The position numbers and the translations under genes are program-made. This document shows, in pieces, positions 14,570-16,238 of a stretch of DNA of 16,238 nt. The number at the start of each line of letters is the position of its first letter. Positions within the stretch are counted from its first letter, which is position 1. The stretch covers positions 1 to 16,238 of the forward strand of contig CAAFZS010000038.1 of NCBI GenBank assembly GCA_900767595.1, read 5' to 3'. This DNA is from Bacteroidales bacterium (GTDB lineage Bacteria > Bacteroidota > Bacteroidia > Bacteroidales > Paludibacteraceae). Below the pieces are notes generated by a model, which saw only the letters and a list, made by a program, of their open reading frames with translations, did no database searches and was not told the origin of the DNA.

Positions 14570-14613
14570 ACCGATATGTCACCGATAGGTTACCGATAGG
14601 TCACCGATGGGTG
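14570..14613. repeat. 11-bp tandem repeat (4 units)
   Basis: accgatatgtc, accgataggtt, accgataggtc, accgatgggtg in direct succession. Eleven bases is about one helical turn, so every unit would present the same face of the DNA. No known operator is recognised. Confidence 0.85.
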
Positions 14614-14652
14614 TTCGTAAAAATAGGGAAAAACTACCGAATTTACCGCGAC

Positions 14653-14701
14653 CACTCTATAGGATGTACATAGGATGTACATAGATTTTGAGTTTGATTT
14701 T
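14653..14701 (+). repeat. 49-bp spacer module, copy 1
   Basis: Begins cactctataggatgtacat, with two 11-bp sub-units (ataggatgtac), and runs into a tagattttgagtt stretch. It aligns with 15139-15188 along its whole length with about eight differences. Confidence 0.8.
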
Positions 14702-14860
14702 GATATAGATTTTTTTGGATTTTTGAGGGCTTTGCCCGATTTTCCAAAATTGCTCAATTGATTTTTTGTCGTTTGCTTGTGTAGATTTTTAGAAATATAT
14801 CGAAACAAAAGGTGTCAAACTTCCCCCGCATCGCATGCGGGAAATATAGAAGGAAAAGAA

Positions 14861-14974
14861 ATGATAAAAATGATAAAAATGATAATTTTAACAAAAACAC
14901 TAGCGATGTCGTTGTCTCAGCAAGAACAGTGTTCTTGCCTTCAACAAGCCTTCTCGATTATACCCGCATTATAG
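14861..14974 (+). CDS. Possible 37-residue small peptide, doubtful
   Basis: ATG with a purine-rich agaaggaaaag 3 bases upstream opens a 37-codon frame: MIKMIKMIILTKTLAMSLS, then QQEQCSCLQQAFSIIPAL. The start has a hydrophobic, Lys-containing stretch that could be a membrane helix, followed by two cysteines. Against it: the first codons are a 9-bp repeat (atgataaaa), a perfect 19-bp palindrome lies inside, no close promoter is seen, and I recognise no family. It may be chance. Confidence 0.2.
   Translation: MIKMIKMIILTKTLAMSLSQQEQCSCLQQAFSIIPAL
14920..14938. promoter_or_regulatory. Perfect 19-bp palindrome, possible operator
   Basis: gcaagaaca, a central g, then tgttcttgc: nine fully complementary positions on each side. 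There is no T-run after it, so a terminator is unlikely. A dimeric regulator could bind it, but no regulator gene is in view. Confidence 0.35.
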
Positions 14975-15059
14975 TCAGTCAGTAGGATTACAGAAGGAAG
15001 CCCATTGAATAACCGCATAGTTTTTATCACTTTTATCAAAATTATCAAATTTATCACAA

Positions 15060-15106
15060 CTAACGTTGCACCCGACACGAAGAAGGGTAGAAAAGAAAAT
15101 AGATTT
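15060..15106 (+). repeat. Direct repeat with 26-bp identical core, copy 1
   Basis: A core starting cccgacacgaagaagggtag (15071-15096, 26 bases) is identical to 15954-15979. The flanks (ctaacgttgc before, a tagatttt stretch after) also resemble the second copy. One copy lies before the two-gene unit and one after it. Confidence 0.88.
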
Positions 15107-15138
15107 TGGGTGGGACAAATCGCTGGTGGTATTGGTAG

Positions 15139-15188
15139 CACTCTATTGGATGTCCGTAGGATGTAAGTAGATTTTGAGTTGAGATTTT
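15139..15188 (+). repeat. 49-bp spacer module, copy 2
   Basis: Begins cactctattggatgtccgt and runs into tagattttgagttg. It aligns over its whole length with 14653-14701. Confidence 0.8.
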
Positions 15189-15292
15189 AACCATTTGAAA
15201 GAAAAACGAAATAGAAAAAAATAAGTTATGCCACTTAAAAAGGCAAGCGAACATTGAAATATTGATTAGTTTATGAAAAAATGAGAGAAAAA

Positions 15293-15324
15293 TTTGCGTA
15301 TGTCAAATAAAAGTTGTACCTTTG
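15293..15324 (+). promoter_or_regulatory. Bacteroidota-type promoter for the two-gene unit
   Basis: TTTG (15293-15296), 20 nt, TACCTTTG (15317-15324), about 30 bases before the ATG at 15354. It rules out an upstream in-frame ATG at 15294 as the start, because that would lie in the -33 region. Confidence 0.85.
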
Positions 15325-15353
15325 CAGCGCCAAAGGTAATAAAAACAACTTTT

Positions 15354-15488
15354 ATGAAAGACAAAACGCAAGTGGTAAACGCTCCTATTCGAGATTCTAG
15401 AACATCTGGAGCGGTTAGACAACAGTACTTCACTGCTGATGAAGCAATGGCGATTCTTGAACCTCGTATTCGTTCGATGTTTAGATGA
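15354..15488 (+). CDS. Small 44-residue protein, putative antitoxin
   Basis: Product of 44 residues, MKDKTQVVNAPIRDSRTSG followed by AVRQQYFTADEAMAILEPRIRSMFR in two parts (AVRQQYFTADEAM, AILEPRIRSMFR). I start at 15354 because an earlier in-frame ATG lies within the promoter. The N-terminal half looks disordered; the C-terminal half would be an amphipathic helix. Size, position just upstream of a compact protein, and the ATGA overlap (4 bases) with the next start are typical of type II antitoxins. It shows no recognisable DNA-binding domain. Family membership is not established, and function is inferred from arrangement only. Confidence 0.6.
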   Translation: MKDKTQVVNAPIRDSRTSGAVRQQYFTADEAMAILEPRIRSMFR

Positions 15489-15820
15489 AAAAGGTTCTTT
15501 ACAGTGAACAAGCCATTAACTTGCTAGAGGATGATGTACGTCGGTTAGTGGAGGGTGGTTATTTTAGTGAAGAAGACTATGCGGTAGAATACATCCGCAA
15601 TATACTTCAGTTCTTTGCTCTTAATTTTAACCACTTGACCCCAACTATGGCACCCGAATTCTTTAAGCAGTTTAGTATAAGTGGGTATCCATTACAATAT
15701 GTCAAGTATTGTAAGAGTCGTCAAATAACTTGGTACGCCTTTTTTGAAGAGTTGGCAGAAATCTATAGTGTTGTCTATGTGGCAAACAATCGCCTAATAG
15801 GTCATCACTTAGATGCATAG
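15485..15820 (+). CDS. Putative RelE/ParE-like toxin, 111 residues
   Basis: The 111-residue protein begins with helices (MKKVLYSEQAINLLEDD, then EEDYAVEYIRNILQFF) and ends with alternating strands: QYVKYCKSR, ITWYAFFEEL (81-90), IYSVVYVANNRLIGHHL (93-109). A Lys/Arg-rich strand, an aromatic strand and a final hydrophobic strand ending near His resemble the ParE/RelE fold, and similar hypothetical proteins with a WYxFF motif occur in Bacteroidales. K74, K77 and R79 are candidate functional residues. It overlaps the upstream small gene by ATGA and is followed by a terminator at 15849. The assignment is tentative; an uncharacterised conserved protein is the alternative. Confidence 0.62.
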   Translation: MKKVLYSEQAINLLEDDVRRLVEGGYFSEEDYAVEYIRNILQFFALNFNHLTPTMAPEFFKQFSISGYPLQYVKYCKSRQITWYAFFEELAEIYSVVYVANNRLIGHHLDA

Positions 15821-15848
15821 CAATTGATAATTTTTTCTCCTATTTCAT

Positions 15849-15877
15849 AAGCGACAAACAATGTTTGCCGCTTTTTT
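15849..15877 (+). terminator. Intrinsic terminator after the two-gene unit
   Basis: aagcgacaaac (15849-15859), loop aat, gtttgccgctt (15863-15873), with one A-C mismatch in 11 positions, running into a T-tract to 15877. It lies 29 bases after the stop of the 111-residue gene. Confidence 0.88.
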
Positions 15878-15941
15878 GTGTACTAATCACTATTTCAAAA
15901 CCATTGCAGAAAGATATAAAAAGGAAAAGAAATAACAATAA

Positions 15942-15990
15942 CTAACCATTGCTCCCGACACGAAGAAGGGTAGAAAAGACAAGTAGATTT
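15942..15990 (+). repeat. Direct repeat with 26-bp identical core, copy 2
   Basis: Core identical to 15071-15096 at 15954-15979, preceded by ctaaccattgct and followed by a tagattta stretch. The two cores lie 883 bases apart, similar to the spacing of the promoters. Confidence 0.88.
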
Positions 15991-16238
15991 AGAGTGTAGA
16001 TTATAGAACAGATTTTTAGTTAGATTTCTGAGCGAAGCGAAATGAAGAAAAGAATATCGTCAACTGATTTGGAACGGATTTTTAGTTAGATTTTTAGAAA
16101 TAGAACAACAATAGTCCCTGCCGGACTTAAAAAGGCAAAACGATCTTTGAAACATTGTTTTTATTGAAAAAAATGCGATTTTTTCAACGAAAAAGTTGTA
16201 AAATACTTGCATATTTGAAAAAAATGTAGTATCTTTGC
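15991..16238. other. Repeat-bearing spacer leading to the window edge, no gene
   Basis: No credible gene. gatttttagttagattt occurs twice (16011-16027 and 16077-16093). tagatttttagaaata (16087-16102) matches 14782-14797. acttaaaaaggcaa, inside a small TGCC/GGCA hairpin, matches the spacer before the two-gene unit (about 15233-15246). The sequence after it also aligns loosely with 15250-15290. A promoter closes the window. Confidence 0.65.
16206..16237 (+). promoter_or_regulatory. Bacteroidota-type promoter at the window edge
   Basis: CTTG (16206-16209, one mismatch to TTTG), 20 nt, TATCTTTG (16230-16237). The spacing equals that of the promoters at 14293 and 15293. The gene it serves would begin just outside the window. 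Confidence 0.65.

Larger units (their letters stand above)
14477..14860. other. AT-rich repeat-bearing spacer, no convincing gene
   Basis: I see no credible coding gene in this stretch; the short minus-strand frames here look like chance. It contains an 11-bp tandem array (14570-14613), a module repeated at 15139 (14653-14701), the string tagatttttagaaata (14782-14797), which recurs at 16087-16102, and a small hairpin CCCGCAT/ATGCGGG with loop cgc (14825-14841). Confidence 0.6.

Noticed and set aside
14590..15254. Minus-strand open frames of 60-80 codons in the spacer region
   Set aside because: They are low-complexity, overlap repeats, and lack promoters and recognisable protein features.
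15060..15990. CRISPR array
   Set aside because: The repeats are few, far apart, imperfect and separated by genes; there is no regular repeat-spacer pattern and no cas gene.

Overview
The window comes from a Bacteroidales-type bacterium (phylum Bacteroidota). Every promoter I can recognise has the Bacteroidota form TTTG, then 19-20 nt, then TAnnTTTG. The gene content fits too: a gldH lipoprotein beside a RicT/PSP1 gene, an S16 protein with a long Ala/Glu tail, a Bacteroides-type xylose isomerase, and an Mrp whose C-terminal part lacks the CxxC of classical Mrp. I cannot name genus or species.

Layout. Bases 1-3685 (+) hold the 3' end of clpX, then ychF, a CaCA-type cation/Ca2+ antiporter and a family 2 glycosyltransferase. 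rpsP (-) converges on the glycosyltransferase with overlapping 3' ends. From 4375 to 4422 two interlocked divergent promoters serve rpsP (-) and a long plus-strand gene string: holB, ricT, gldH, trmB, mrp, xylB, xylA, xylE, a PqqD-like protein and an HprK-like kinase. Gaps are tiny or negative and I see no internal promoter, so D-xylose uptake and catabolism (XylE transport, XylA isomerisation, XylB phosphorylation) appear welded to a housekeeping string. The string ends at an A/T-tract hairpin terminator at 14247-14283.

Bases 14290-16238 are different: AT-rich, sparse in genes and full of repeats. They hold a promoter-to-terminator unit of about 150 nt with no convincing ORF (candidate structured small RNA), then repeat-laden spacers, then a two-gene unit (44 aa plus 111 aa, ATGA overlap) that looks like a toxin-antitoxin pair with its own promoter and terminator. 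The spacer after this pair resembles the one before it and ends in a third promoter at the window edge, which suggests a serial array of small cassettes.

A second theme is short repetitive DNA between and inside housekeeping genes. Spacers made of 7- or 8-bp tandem units carry stop or start codons (ychF/antiporter, gldH/trmB, xylA/xylE). A 16-17 bp repeat occurs inside the antiporter loop, across the antiporter/glycosyltransferase junction and as an insertion in TrmB. A 6-bp purine-rich repeat is read in different frames in holB and mrp. These dispersed repeats and the 3' cassette region are the parts most worth a second look.
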